The translations under genes and the position numbers were made by a program. A stretch of DNA of 64,000 bases from Bacteriovoracaceae bacterium UBA6153 (lineage in GTDB: Bacteria > Bdellovibrionota > Bacteriovoracia > Bacteriovoracales > Bacteriovoracaceae), in contig DIUR01000028.1 of the NCBI GenBank assembly GCA_002428265.1, positions 62,001 through 126,000 of the forward strand, given 5' to 3'. Below the pieces are notes generated by a model. It worked only from the letters and a program-made list of their open reading frames with translations. It made no database searches and was not told where the DNA came from. Shown here piece after piece: positions 53,575 to 62,841 of this stretch; the stretch's first letter is position 1; every line of letters begins with the position of its first letter.

Positions 53575-54944
53575 AGAGCGACTCCATGTCTCAAAACATC
53601 AACTTCGACAACTCCATCTTTCCTAATCCTCTCACCTTCAATTTTTATCAGCTTCATTCCAGTTTGAAGATTTAAAGCAAGGGCAAGATAGGCCAGTCCC
53701 CATGTAAAATGCTGATCACAAGCTGCACTCCAAAGATTATCTTTGAGGAACATGCATGCACCTTTGCAAATTTGGACAACCGGACAAGATACGCATTCTG
53801 ATCTCTGAGACCAATGGAAGGCCGTATCCAGCTTAACATTTATAAGTTCATCGACATGGCCAATTTTATGACCACCTTTGGCAGTCACATTCTGACAAGT
53901 CAGAACATTTCCATCAATATCAACAGCAATGGAGCTTGGTAAATCCATACTGCATTTTTGTCCAATAGCTTCGCTCGTTTCTTTTTTTACCAGAGATTGA
54001 TAGAACTCATGTAAAAAATGATCTGTCATTCCAAGATTCATATCAAATGGATATAGAGATTTTATTTCATCAAAAATATTATTGATCAAATCAAAACGTT
54101 TTTGAGGATGAGTGACGTAACTTAATCCAGCACTATCATAAGGGGTCGCAAGATCGTATGTAACTTTTACTTCAGAAGCATTAACATTTAATTTATTAGC
54201 TATGTAGTCTCTGATTCGAACTAAAGAATAGTTCTTCGGAGAGACTGTCGCATTAAAGGAAATAAGGCCAAGTGGGTTAAGGGTTTTAAAAAGATAATGA
54301 AGCCCTTCTGCCTGATTAGGAATGTCGAAAGGGTCTTTAGATCTATCTTCATTAAAAGTCGGACCATCATGTGAGACGATAAAATGAAGTTTATAATCTT
54401 TAGCAAAATCAACCATCTCTTTTTTTACAAGAGACCCATTCGTAAATAATGCCAACGTAATCTTGGGGTATTTAGATTTCAAAAGTTTTGTTAATTCTTC
54501 AACTGCTTGCCAGTAAAGAAGTGTTTCCCCACCCCAAAACTCCAGATGCACATCACTTCCTAATCCATCTGTTCCACCATCAAACCACAAAGGCATCTTG
54601 GAAAAAAATCCCGGGACTTTCGCCGTCGTCTCAGCTGCCTTATCGTTCGAGAAAGCTCTTTGATTATTTTGGCTGCAATACGTGCATGTATAATTGCATG
54701 CAAAACCCATTTGAATTTTAATTTTTCTTAATGCTGTTGTTTTCGTTCCCGGTGTTGCCGGGCTGATTGCAAAAATTTTTTCTGCGACAGATTCTGGAAC
54801 TTCAGTAAGAACTATTTCCTGACTATTATGATCCCAACACAATGTTGAATTGTATGGATCATAATTAGCAATCAAGGTAGATGTTTCGTCCTTGAGAGTA
54901 AGTTTGTAAACAGGCAAATGGACCTCACTAAGTGTATATCTCAT
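53571..54944 (-). CDS. Radical SAM/SPASM peptide maturase
   Basis: A 457-residue enzyme. An N-terminal region of 75 residues resembles a peptide-binding (RRE-like) domain. The radical SAM motif is Cys83-x3-Cys87-x2-Cys90 (FACNYTCTYC), followed by EFWGGETLL. The C-terminal SPASM cluster region is ECVSCPVVQICKGACMF with a further Cys in SAACDQHF. SPASM enzymes make thioether, carbon-carbon or carbon-oxygen links in RiPP precursors. It is the first gene of a two-gene unit with the fusion enzyme. Confidence 0.9.
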   Translation of the reverse strand: MRYTLSEVHLPVYKLTLKDETSTLIANYDPYNSTLCWDHNSQEIVLTEVPESVAEKIFAISPATPGTKTTALRKIKIQMGFACNYTCTYCSQNNQRAFSNDKAAETTAKVPGFFSKMPLWFDGGTDGLGSDVHLEFWGGETLLYWQAVEELTKLLKSKYPKITLALFTNGSLVKKEMVDFAKDYKLHFIVSHDGPTFNEDRSKDPFDIPNQAEGLHYLFKTLNPLGLISFNATVSPKNYSLVRIRDYIANKLNVNASEVKVTYDLATPYDSAGLSYVTHPQKRFDLINNIFDEIKSLYPFDMNLGMTDHFLHEFYQSLVKKETSEAIGQKCSMDLPSSIAVDIDGNVLTCQNVTAKGGHKIGHVDELINVKLDTAFHWSQRSECVSCPVVQICKGACMFLKDNLWSAACDQHFTWGLAYLALALNLQTGMKLIKIEGERIRKDGVVEVDVLRHGVAL

Positions 54945-54990
54945 GCTAGTCTAATTAGACTCATGTTTCAATCTATGAGCAATTTGGGAA

Positions 54991-56109
54991 TTATTTTATC
55001 AATTTCAGATTAAAGAGATCGTTCATAAGTGAGTCTAGTATTAAGTATCCATGACTTGTTAAAAATAGATGTTGCCTTTGGTCAACTACGGCCAAGCCTT
55101 TTTGCTCCCAAGACTCAGCAATGCTCTCCAATGAAATACTATTTTCACCAAAAGAACTTATATCTAATCCAATAGATGATCTAAGCGACATATAAATTTT
55201 TTCAAGATGAAATTCTGATTCAGTGAGCTTTTCTATATCCATTACTGGCGAATTTGGCTTCCACTTGTAACGCAACTTCTCTTCACTCAAGAAGCCTGTC
55301 GCAGAAGGACCGAGAGCACCCACGGTATTAGACTTCCAGTACCTTAAATTATGTTGTGATTCATGATGAGGTAGAGAAAAATTTGAAACCTCATAGTGGA
55401 GATATCCTTTTTCTTTCAAAAATTCAGCAACCTCAAGATACTCTTTTTCGATCCATTCTTCTGAAGGAAGTTTGGAGTAATGAGTGTAATTATCTTTTAC
55501 CGTTAGAATATAGACACTAAAATGAGTCGGAGAATATTTTAAGGCCCTTTCTAACTCACTTTTTACATCTCTGTTCAGCTCTTTTGAAAAAGGTAATCCA
55601 AGCATAAAATCGACTGAAAAGTTGGCCTTCTTTTTACTAAAAAATTCCAAAGTATCAAAAACGTCACCAATGCTATGAACTCTATCCAGGTGCTTGCTAA
55701 TAGTTCCATCTAGGGATTGAATACCTAAAGAATAGCGATTAACGCCTATACTCTCCCATTCATTTAAAATACTTTCTTCCCAGGCGCCAGGATTAACTTC
55801 CATCGTAAATTCACAATCAGGGGCCAAGAGCAGATTGTTTGATGAAAGAAAATTTTCAAGAAAAACTTTCCCTTCCATACCCCATAAAGAAGGAGTTCCT
55901 CCTCCCAGATAGAGAGTTTTAAGTGGTGCCCATGAATAACCGTTTTCTTTCATCAGTCTTTCATGCTCTTTAAACGCACCTTGCAAATACTGGTGAAAGC
56001 TATCAAAGTCTTGAGATTTATTTTGAGGCACTTTTTTATAAAAATCGCAGTAATTGCAAAGATGAGTGCAGAATGGAAAATGTAGATAGAGGGATTCAAT
56101 TTTTTTCAT
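54991..56109 (-). CDS. hemW: HemW-like radical SAM protein (coproporphyrinogen oxidase-like)
   Basis: A 372-residue protein of the HemW/HemN group. The cluster motif is Cys14-x3-Cys18-x2-Cys21 in HFPFCTHLCNYCDFYK, followed by LYLGGGTPSLW (about 67-77). The next parts are TMEVNPGAW, RYSLGIQSLD and VDFMLGLPF. Length and the missing N-terminal HemN extension point to HemW, a heme chaperone, rather than the true oxidase. It is a single gene, divergent from the M16 peptidase gene; it is not part of the RiPP locus. Confidence 0.9.
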   Translation of the reverse strand: MKKIESLYLHFPFCTHLCNYCDFYKKVPQNKSQDFDSFHQYLQGAFKEHERLMKENGYSWAPLKTLYLGGGTPSLWGMEGKVFLENFLSSNNLLLAPDCEFTMEVNPGAWEESILNEWESIGVNRYSLGIQSLDGTISKHLDRVHSIGDVFDTLEFFSKKKANFSVDFMLGLPFSKELNRDVKSELERALKYSPTHFSVYILTVKDNYTHYSKLPSEEWIEKEYLEVAEFLKEKGYLHYEVSNFSLPHHESQHNLRYWKSNTVGALGPSATGFLSEEKLRYKWKPNSPVMDIEKLTESEFHLEKIYMSLRSSIGLDISSFGENSISLESIAESWEQKGLAVVDQRQHLFLTSHGYLILDSLMNDLFNLKLIK

Positions 56110-56215
56110 ACAAATATACTTCTGGATTATAGAGAAATTCTATTAGGTAATGCACTCCAACCTTGGTTATAATAAATTGTTTCCAATTACAATGAAAGTC
56201 TAAAGGAATCTCTAC

Positions 56216-58852
56216 ATGCAATATGAATTAACTACATTGAAAAATGATCTTAAAACTCTTTTTGTCCACTCTCCTGGCTCAACTGCTGCAACCGTACAAA
56301 TCTGGTTTAGGGCCGGTAGTGCATTAGAAAAAGAAGATCATGAGGGCATTGCTCACTTTCTTGAACACATGTTCTTTAAAGGAACCCAGACGCGTCCATG
56401 TGCTAAAATAGCCCATGAAGTTGAGACTTTCGGCGGAGAGATCAACGCTTTCACTTCATTTGATTACACTTGTTATTATATCAATACACCAAATACAAAA
56501 CTTACAGACACCATCAACATTCTTTTAGACATGGTTTCAAACCCACTCTTTAAGCAAGAAGACCTGATTCCTGAGCGTGGAGTTGTCTTTGAAGAATACA
56601 GAAGATCAATCGATAGCCCGAGCCAGTTCGCGTTTGCCAAGCTTCAGAACTCTGCTTTCGAAGGAAGTTATGCTCATCAGATTCTAGGTCGTGAAGATAC
56701 GATCAAAAACTTTTCACAAGAGCAACTTCATTCATTTAGAAATAACTTTTACAACTTATCAAATGCTCTTTTAATCGTTGCTGGTGATGTTAGTCAAAAA
56801 GAACAAATCACAAAAACCATTGAGCAATATAAACTTCCAGCAGGCCCAGAGAGTTCATTCCCATTATTTGAATTAAAAGATCATCCAACGGCAGATATTC
56901 ACCAAAAAGAAGTTGGGATGGCCACACTAACAATGGTTATTAAAGCTCCTCAATATTCTGAAAAAGAAGCTGCCTCAGAAGACCTGGCAATTAACTGTAT
57001 GGGCTTTGGTGAGACTTCAAGATTATATAACGCTCTTGTTTTAGATAAAACTTTAGCCAACGTTGCTTCTGCTTCCACAATGTTTATGGCAAAAGGTGGA
57101 GCTCACTTTATCAGACTCGTATTCCCTCATAAGAATATGGCCGAACTTCTTAAAAAATTCATGAGCACAATCGAGCACGCTCTTGATAAAGGTTTAGCAA
57201 GTGATGAAATCCTAAAAATTAAAAACCAATACCTTTCATCTAAAATTTATGAGATGGAATCAATTGAATCTTTTTCATTTTCTCTAGGCCATAGTTATGC
57301 TCAAAGCGGCGACATAAAGTGTGAAGAAGAGTTCATTGATAGAATCAAAAACACTAACGCAAAAAAAGTTAATCAGTCATTAAAGAATATTTTCTCTAAA
57401 GATGTTCATATCAGCATGCAAATTCCAAAAGAAGCTGACATGGCAAAAACGAAAAAAGAGATTGCTTCATTTCAAGCGAAGTTAAAAACTTTAAAAAAAT
57501 CTCTTACGACTCAAGCGAAATCTAAATTAAAAATTGAAAAATCAAAACACGATGAGCAAGTTCAGCTTATCAAAGTTAAGCCAGGTGTTTCGTTCATCTA
57601 TAGACAAAATATGATGACTCCGACTTTCGTACTTCAAGCCTACCTTCGCGGTGGATTGACTGAAGAAACTGATAAAAATAGCGGAACTTACCACTTATTA
57701 AGCTCGATGATGACTAAAGGTCACGATAAAATCAGCTACGATAAAATTAAAAAAGACCTGGAAGAAAACTCATCTAGTATCTCAGGATTCTCAGGTAAAA
57801 ATGCTTACGGTCTTCTGATGCATGGATTAACTGATAGCTTTCAGGATTTATTCCCGCATTTTTCAGGCGCATTAATGTCTCCTGATATGCCTCAAAAATA
57901 TTTAAATCACGAAAAACAACTTTCTTTAAGATCGCTTGTTAATCAAAAAGAAGATCCTGTAAAACAATGCTTCAAAGAAGCTCAAAGACTGTTCTTTGGA
58001 ACTCACCCTTATGCGCTTAGCCCGATTGGAAATCAAAAATCTCTTAAGGCCATCACGCAAAAGAGTCTCCTTACAACTCATAAGAAAAATATGAAGTCGC
58101 AGGAATTTCTGATCACTTACTGTGGTGATATGGACCTTCAGGATGTTCTAGTGACTCTGCAACCATTATTTGACAGTCTTCCAGCGAGAAAGTCTCAAGC
58201 GCTTAAGTTCAAAAAGTATAAATCTACAGTTGGAGTAGAGCGCTTTATTCCTTTCAACCGCGAACAAACCCAAATTTTTTATGGGATTCCTTGTGGAAAA
58301 ATGGGCTCACCCGAAAACCTTTATCTTAAAATGCTAAGCTCTCACTTATCAGGACAATCTTCAGAACTTTTCGTAGAAGTCCGCGATCGCCAGGGGCTTT
58401 GTTATAGCGCTCAACCAGTACACTTTGCGGCCATCGAGGGCGGCTATTTCGGGATTTACATGGCATCAGGCTTTGATAAGGTTGTTCCTGCTATAGCGGC
58501 CATTAAAGAGCTCATAGGACGCATTCGTGACAACGGATTACCAGAAGAGGATTTCAATAGAATTAAGACTATGATCAAGGGTCAAAACCTGATTAACGTT
58601 CAAACCAATGAAGACTTCGCCAGCATCTACTCAGTACCGGTCCTACAGGCCCAGGGACTGGATTATTACTACAAAGGTAATAAGGAAATTGAAGATCTAA
58701 AATATGCTGATTTCCAAAAGAACATCAAAAAAGGTTCTTTCTCAAAAATGGAATACAATCGTTGTCGGAAGAGACACAGAAGTAAAAACCACTGCAAAGA
58801 ACGCAAAAAAATAAAAAAAAGCCTCCGTAAAGGAGGCTTTTTTATATCTTAA
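56216..58852 (+). CDS. M16 zinc peptidase (two-repeat), with apparent frameshift at its C-terminus
   Basis: An 878-codon frame. The inverted zinc motif is His47-Phe-Leu-Glu50-His51 (HFLEHMFFKGT) and the third ligand lies in GVVFEEYRR near 123-131. The second half repeats the fold without the zinc motif, as usual. The last 38 residues are abnormal, very basic (RCRKRHRSKNHCKERKKIKK), and run through the terminator hairpin. In the +1 frame after the A6 run at 58727-58732 the sequence becomes VLSQKWNTIVVGRDTE... and stops at 58812-58814 just before the hairpin, the normal-looking end. One extra A therefore displaced the original C-terminus, or the base is a sequencing error. Confidence 0.88.
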   Translation: MQYELTTLKNDLKTLFVHSPGSTAATVQIWFRAGSALEKEDHEGIAHFLEHMFFKGTQTRPCAKIAHEVETFGGEINAFTSFDYTCYYINTPNTKLTDTINILLDMVSNPLFKQEDLIPERGVVFEEYRRSIDSPSQFAFAKLQNSAFEGSYAHQILGREDTIKNFSQEQLHSFRNNFYNLSNALLIVAGDVSQKEQITKTIEQYKLPAGPESSFPLFELKDHPTADIHQKEVGMATLTMVIKAPQYSEKEAASEDLAINCMGFGETSRLYNALVLDKTLANVASASTMFMAKGGAHFIRLVFPHKNMAELLKKFMSTIEHALDKGLASDEILKIKNQYLSSKIYEMESIESFSFSLGHSYAQSGDIKCEEEFIDRIKNTNAKKVNQSLKNIFSKDVHISMQIPKEADMAKTKKEIASFQAKLKTLKKSLTTQAKSKLKIEKSKHDEQVQLIKVKPGVSFIYRQNMMTPTFVLQAYLRGGLTEETDKNSGTYHLLSSMMTKGHDKISYDKIKKDLEENSSSISGFSGKNAYGLLMHGLTDSFQDLFPHFSGALMSPDMPQKYLNHEKQLSLRSLVNQKEDPVKQCFKEAQRLFFGTHPYALSPIGNQKSLKAITQKSLLTTHKKNMKSQEFLITYCGDMDLQDVLVTLQPLFDSLPARKSQALKFKKYKSTVGVERFIPFNREQTQIFYGIPCGKMGSPENLYLKMLSSHLSGQSSELFVEVRDRQGLCYSAQPVHFAAIEGGYFGIYMASGFDKVVPAIAAIKELIGRIRDNGLPEEDFNRIKTMIKGQNLINVQTNEDFASIYSVPVLQAQGLDYYYKGNKEIEDLKYADFQKNIKKGSFSKMEYNRCRKRHRSKNHCKERKKIKKSLRKGGFFIS
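58821..58843 (+). terminator. Rho-independent terminator of the M16 peptidase gene
   Basis: The stem GCCTCC/GGAGGC with a 5-nt loop is followed by seven T and preceded by an A tract, so it may also act on the convergent gene. The annotated long frame of the peptidase reads through it. Confidence 0.9.
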
Positions 58853-58862
58853 TTTCTTTTTA

Positions 58863-59870
58863 TTATTGAGCGATAATCGAAGCAATTAGATCTTTACCAA
58901 GAATTGGTGAATACTTTGTATAAATTGGCTGTAGAGCTGCTTTCATTTTTGCTTCTTCAGCCTTACTCATCGTAACGATTTCAACACCTTCTTTAAGGCA
59001 TTTCTCTCTTGTTTCAACACCAACTTTTACAGAGTGATCTCTTTCTAACCTAGCAGCATTAACCGCCGCTTCTTTCATAATCACTCTATAATTCTCTGGA
59101 AGTGATTTCCAGAAAGTTTCGTTCATGATGATTGAAGTTAAAAATAAGCTATGGTGAGTTTCATTAACAATGTTTGCTACTTTATTTTGGCCCATTGGAA
59201 AATATCTAGCATATGTCGATTCTGCTTCGTTGATTTTTCCAGATCTAATCCCTTCATCAATTTCATCTAACGTCATTGCATAAGTTTTAGCTCCAAGAAG
59301 CTCAAACGTATCTCTAGCAACTGGGCTTAAAGATGTTCTGATTTTTAATCCTTTAAAGTCTTCTACTGAAGTGATTTTTTTCACTCCGGGAATAATTCTA
59401 TATCCACCACTGTATGTGAATGCCAGCCCTCTGATGTTTTTTGATGCAAGCCCTGCTAGAAGCTCTTCTCCAACATTTCCTTCAAGAACTTTTTGCGCAT
59501 GCGCGTGATCTCTAAAGAGATAAGGTAGATCAAGTGCGTACATTGGCTGACTTAAACGTCCTAGGTCTGTCGTGTAAGTCTGGCTCATCTCAATAGAGTT
59601 GTTTTGAATTTTTGAAACGAAATGTCTGTGAGGAATTTTTTTATTATTATTATACTTAGCTTCGTATTCTGGAAGTGACATGACTTCAAAAACAACGCCA
59701 CCGTTAGTTTTTGCAGTTACTTCTTTCGTGAATGAATCAGCTGCAATTTTAAATAAATCAATTGGCTCATGAGCTAGTACCCACTTCACCTTAATTGGAT
59801 TTACTGCTTTATCGGCTCCAAAGACCGTGCCAGAGTAAATAAGAAAAATTGCTAAAAATAGTGATTTCAT
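58863..59870 (-). CDS. DctP-type TRAP solute-binding protein (intact paralogue)
   Basis: A 335-residue periplasmic protein with a signal peptide (about 1-18, ending GTVFGA). The DctP family core is WVLAHEPIDLFKIAADSF, DLGRLSQPMYALDLPYLF, SVEDFKGLKIRT (Arg for the substrate carboxylate) and VANIVNET. It is the full-length relative of the interrupted gene at 13597. No DctQ/DctM membrane subunits are adjacent, so it may serve a distant transporter or a sensor. A clear promoter and an AGGGG ribosome site precede it. Confidence 0.93.
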   Translation of the reverse strand: MKSLFLAIFLIYSGTVFGADKAVNPIKVKWVLAHEPIDLFKIAADSFTKEVTAKTNGGVVFEVMSLPEYEAKYNNNKKIPHRHFVSKIQNNSIEMSQTYTTDLGRLSQPMYALDLPYLFRDHAHAQKVLEGNVGEELLAGLASKNIRGLAFTYSGGYRIIPGVKKITSVEDFKGLKIRTSLSPVARDTFELLGAKTYAMTLDEIDEGIRSGKINEAESTYARYFPMGQNKVANIVNETHHSLFLTSIIMNETFWKSLPENYRVIMKEAAVNAARLERDHSVKVGVETREKCLKEGVEIVTMSKAEEAKMKAALQPIYTKYSPILGKDLIASIIAQ

Positions 59871-59912
59871 GCATGTCCCCTGTGTAACTACTTAAAATAT
59901 CAAGCTAGAATA

Positions 59913-59940
59913 ATTGTAACATTAAATAAATGGGAGTCAA
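59913..59940 (-). promoter_or_regulatory. Sigma-70-like promoter for the DctP-type gene
   Basis: On the minus strand TTGACT (-35, 5 of 6) and TACAAT (-10, 5 of 6) are 16 nt apart, 43 nt upstream of the ATG. Confidence 0.75.
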
Positions 59941-60037
59941 TTAGCATAAATATGACTGATTGATATCAAGCACTTACAAATAAAACGGCAAATAAGTTAA
60001 AACCTTTATGCCAAGATAATCTGCTGATAAGCAAAGA

Positions 60038-60574
60038 TTATGAAATTCTTCTATCTTTTAAGATGAGCCACGGGATTGCGGGGTCACTGTCTGTTGAGTA
60101 TTTCTTAGAAACGAGGCTCATAAGCATCGTCACATCAGAAAAACTATTTGCCATCATTTTAAAAAATGAAGGGATATCATAGGCCTCTGGCGCAAATGAA
60201 TCTAATCTAGTGTAAGCAATTTTACCAATGTCTTCATAGTATCTTGCATCCACTATTTTCTTATTGAGAGAATCATGAAAAAAGCCACAAATCAGAAGTG
60301 ATGTTTCGGCAATATCCCTTAGCACCTGCTTTTGTTTTTCCCTTGGAAATTGAGAAGATTCCATTAATTTTATCCCAAGAATTTTTTCGCGCGCTCTGTT
60401 GTCCACCTGCTCAAAAAATTTTGCTGATTCGCCATAGGCATCCATCACCATACTGGAATAAAAAATTGCTTCTTGCCTGAGTGGATTAAGAGACTTTGTG
60501 TTGAACTCCTGCAAGTGATCGTAAAAAAAGCCCTGCAAGCTAGTCCCTAAGAGAATTTTCGATTCCTGAGTCAT
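60038..60574 (-). CDS. Unknown soluble protein
   Basis: I place the start at 60574 (MTQESKILLG), where GAGGAGGA lies upstream; the longer frame from 60616 has no ribosome site. The 178-residue product is mostly helical, with no signal peptide or known motif. Notable parts are the LRQEAIFYSSMVMDAYGES stretch and the tail PWLILKDRRIS. It is divergent from mcm with 113 nt between the starts, which might mean shared control. Function is not known. Confidence 0.75.
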   Translation of the reverse strand: MTQESKILLGTSLQGFFYDHLQEFNTKSLNPLRQEAIFYSSMVMDAYGESAKFFEQVDNRAREKILGIKLMESSQFPREKQKQVLRDIAETSLLICGFFHDSLNKKIVDARYYEDIGKIAYTRLDSFAPEAYDIPSFFKMMANSFSDVTMLMSLVSKKYSTDSDPAIPWLILKDRRIS

Positions 60575-60687
60575 GCCCGGTTTCCTCCTCTTGATGCTGG
60601 TAGAAAACCAGACCATATTAGATTTTACTTCATTCTCTTTTACTTCTAAAATCAGGTAAGAAATTCCCTATTTTTAAGGACACGCTC

Positions 60688-62841
60688 ATGGGCAATAGCT
60701 ATGAACCTAAATTATCAACACTTAGTGATTGGTCAAAACTGGCCACTAAAGAATCTAAAGGAAAATCAATTGAAGATTTATCCTGGAAGAGTGCTGAAGG
60801 CATTACAGTCAAGCCTCTCTACACTAAAGCTGACACCGAAAATCTAAAATACGCCGACACGATGCCTGGTTTTGAACCTTATGTACGAGGCCCTAAAGCA
60901 ACTATGTATGTAGGTCGCCCATGGACAATTAGACAGTATGCTGGTTTTTCAACAGCAGAAGAATCTAATGCATTTTACAGAAGAGCACTTGAGGCCGGAG
61001 GACAAGGCGTCTCCGTTGCTTTCGATTTGGCCACTCACCGTGGTTACGACTCAGATCACCCACGAGTTTCAGGAGATGTTGGAAAAGCTGGTGTTGCTAT
61101 TGACTCTGTTGAAGACATGAAAATTCTCTTCAACGAAATACCACTCGATAAAGTTTCTGTTTCAATGACGATGAATGGAGCTGTTCTTCCTATCCTTGCT
61201 AATTACATCGTGGCCGCAGAAGAACAAGGTGTCGGACCCGAGTTATTATCAGGGACAATCCAAAATGATATTTTAAAAGAGTTCATGGTAAGAAATACTT
61301 ATATCTTTCCACCAACTCCTTCGATGAAAATTATCGCAGATATCTTTGCTTATACTGCTAAAAATATGCCCAAATTTAACTCGATCAGTATTTCCGGCTA
61401 TCACATGCAGGAAGCTGGCGCTGATGCTGTTTTAGAACTCGCTTATACTCTTGCTGACGGAAAAGAGTATATCGATACAGCTATTAAATCTGGAATGGAT
61501 ATTGATGTGTTTGCTCCCAGGCTTTCATTCTTCTTTGGAATTGGAATGAATTTCTATATGGAAATTGCAAAACTGAGAGCTGCAAGACTATTGTGGGATA
61601 GAATTGTTTCTTCATATAACCCAAAAGATTTGAACTCAAAAATTTTAAGAACTCACTGCCAGACATCTGGATGGTCGCTAACCGAACAAGATCCATACAA
61701 CAATGTCATGAGAACAACAATTGAAGCAATGGCCGCTATTTTTGGCGGAACTCAATCTCTACACACTAATGCTTTTGATGAAGCAATCGCACTTCCAACA
61801 GAGTTCTCTTCGAGAATTGCTAGAAATACCCAAATCGTTCTTCAAGAAGAAACTCAAATTACTAAAGTTGTCGACCCTTGGGGTGGCTCTTACATGATGG
61901 AAGCCTTGACTCAGGAAATGGCAGATAAAGCTTGGGAGATTATTTTAGAAGTTGAAAAACAAGGTGGAATGGCCAAGGCCATTGAAACCGGTATACCAAA
62001 ACTTAATATTGAGAAATCTGCAGCGATAAAACAAGCTCGCATTGATAAAGGCCTGGACGTTATTGTTGGCGTTAATAAATATAAACTTAAAGAAGAAGCC
62101 GATGTTGATATTCTAGAAATCGACAACGAAAAAGTTCGTGAATCCCAAATCAAGCGCCTTGATCACTTGCGTACAAATCGTGATGACGAAGCCGTCATGC
62201 AAGCTCTTGAAGAGTTAACCGAGTATGCTCGCACAGGAAAAGGAAATGCTCTTGACCTCGCAGTGAAAGCTGCACGCCTTAGAGCGAGTGTCGGTGAAAT
62301 TACTTACGCCCTTGAGAGAGTATGGGGAAGATACAATGCAAACACTCAAACTGTATCCGGAGTTTACGGACAATCTTTTGAGCATGATGAGGGTTGGAAT
62401 ATGATTCAAGATCAAATCAAAAAATTCATGGAAAATAATGGTAGAAGGCCAAGAATGCTGGTCGCAAAAATGGGCCAAGATGGCCACGATCGTGGAGCAA
62501 AAGTCATCGCCACTGCTTTTGCCGATCTTGGATTTGATATCGATCTTGCCCCATTGTTTTCTACTCCTAAGGAAGTTGCAAAACAAGCTGTTGAAAACGA
62601 TGTTCACGTTGTAGGTGTTTCATCACAGGCAGCAGGTCACAAAACACTCATCCCGGAACTCATTGCAGAACTAAAGGCCCTTGGTGCAGAAGATATTATC
62701 GTCGTTTGTGGTGGAGTTATTCCCAAACGAGATTATGAATTTTTAAAAAATGCTGGAGTAAAAGGAATTTTTGGACCAGGAACTCCTGTTTCAATTTCTG
62801 CCAGTGATGTAATTAATGCTATTGAGGAAAATCTAAAATGA
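60688..62841 (+). CDS. mcm: Methylmalonyl-CoA mutase (large, catalytic subunit)
   Basis: A 717-residue adenosylcobalamin enzyme that interconverts methylmalonyl-CoA and succinyl-CoA. The catalytic barrel shows YVRGPKATMYVGRPWTIRQYAGFSTAEESN and VSVAFDLATHRGYDSDHPRV at its N-terminal part. The C-terminal B12-binding domain has the cobalt-binding motif in KMGQDGHDRGAKVIA (about 593-607) and a later VCGGVIP loop. As a full single-chain type it may act as a homodimer. It overlaps meaB by 4 nt, as expected for the mutase and its G-protein chaperone. Confidence 0.97.
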   Translation: MGNSYEPKLSTLSDWSKLATKESKGKSIEDLSWKSAEGITVKPLYTKADTENLKYADTMPGFEPYVRGPKATMYVGRPWTIRQYAGFSTAEESNAFYRRALEAGGQGVSVAFDLATHRGYDSDHPRVSGDVGKAGVAIDSVEDMKILFNEIPLDKVSVSMTMNGAVLPILANYIVAAEEQGVGPELLSGTIQNDILKEFMVRNTYIFPPTPSMKIIADIFAYTAKNMPKFNSISISGYHMQEAGADAVLELAYTLADGKEYIDTAIKSGMDIDVFAPRLSFFFGIGMNFYMEIAKLRAARLLWDRIVSSYNPKDLNSKILRTHCQTSGWSLTEQDPYNNVMRTTIEAMAAIFGGTQSLHTNAFDEAIALPTEFSSRIARNTQIVLQEETQITKVVDPWGGSYMMEALTQEMADKAWEIILEVEKQGGMAKAIETGIPKLNIEKSAAIKQARIDKGLDVIVGVNKYKLKEEADVDILEIDNEKVRESQIKRLDHLRTNRDDEAVMQALEELTEYARTGKGNALDLAVKAARLRASVGEITYALERVWGRYNANTQTVSGVYGQSFEHDEGWNMIQDQIKKFMENNGRRPRMLVAKMGQDGHDRGAKVIATAFADLGFDIDLAPLFSTPKEVAKQAVENDVHVVGVSSQAAGHKTLIPELIAELKALGAEDIIVVCGGVIPKRDYEFLKNAGVKGIFGPGTPVSISASDVINAIEENLK

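Noticed and set aside
58727..58732. Programmed ribosomal frameshift in the M16 gene
   Set aside because: The needed shift is +1 and the classic A-AAA-AAG slip would act in the opposite direction. The long frame also runs through a terminator, so a base insertion or read error is simpler.
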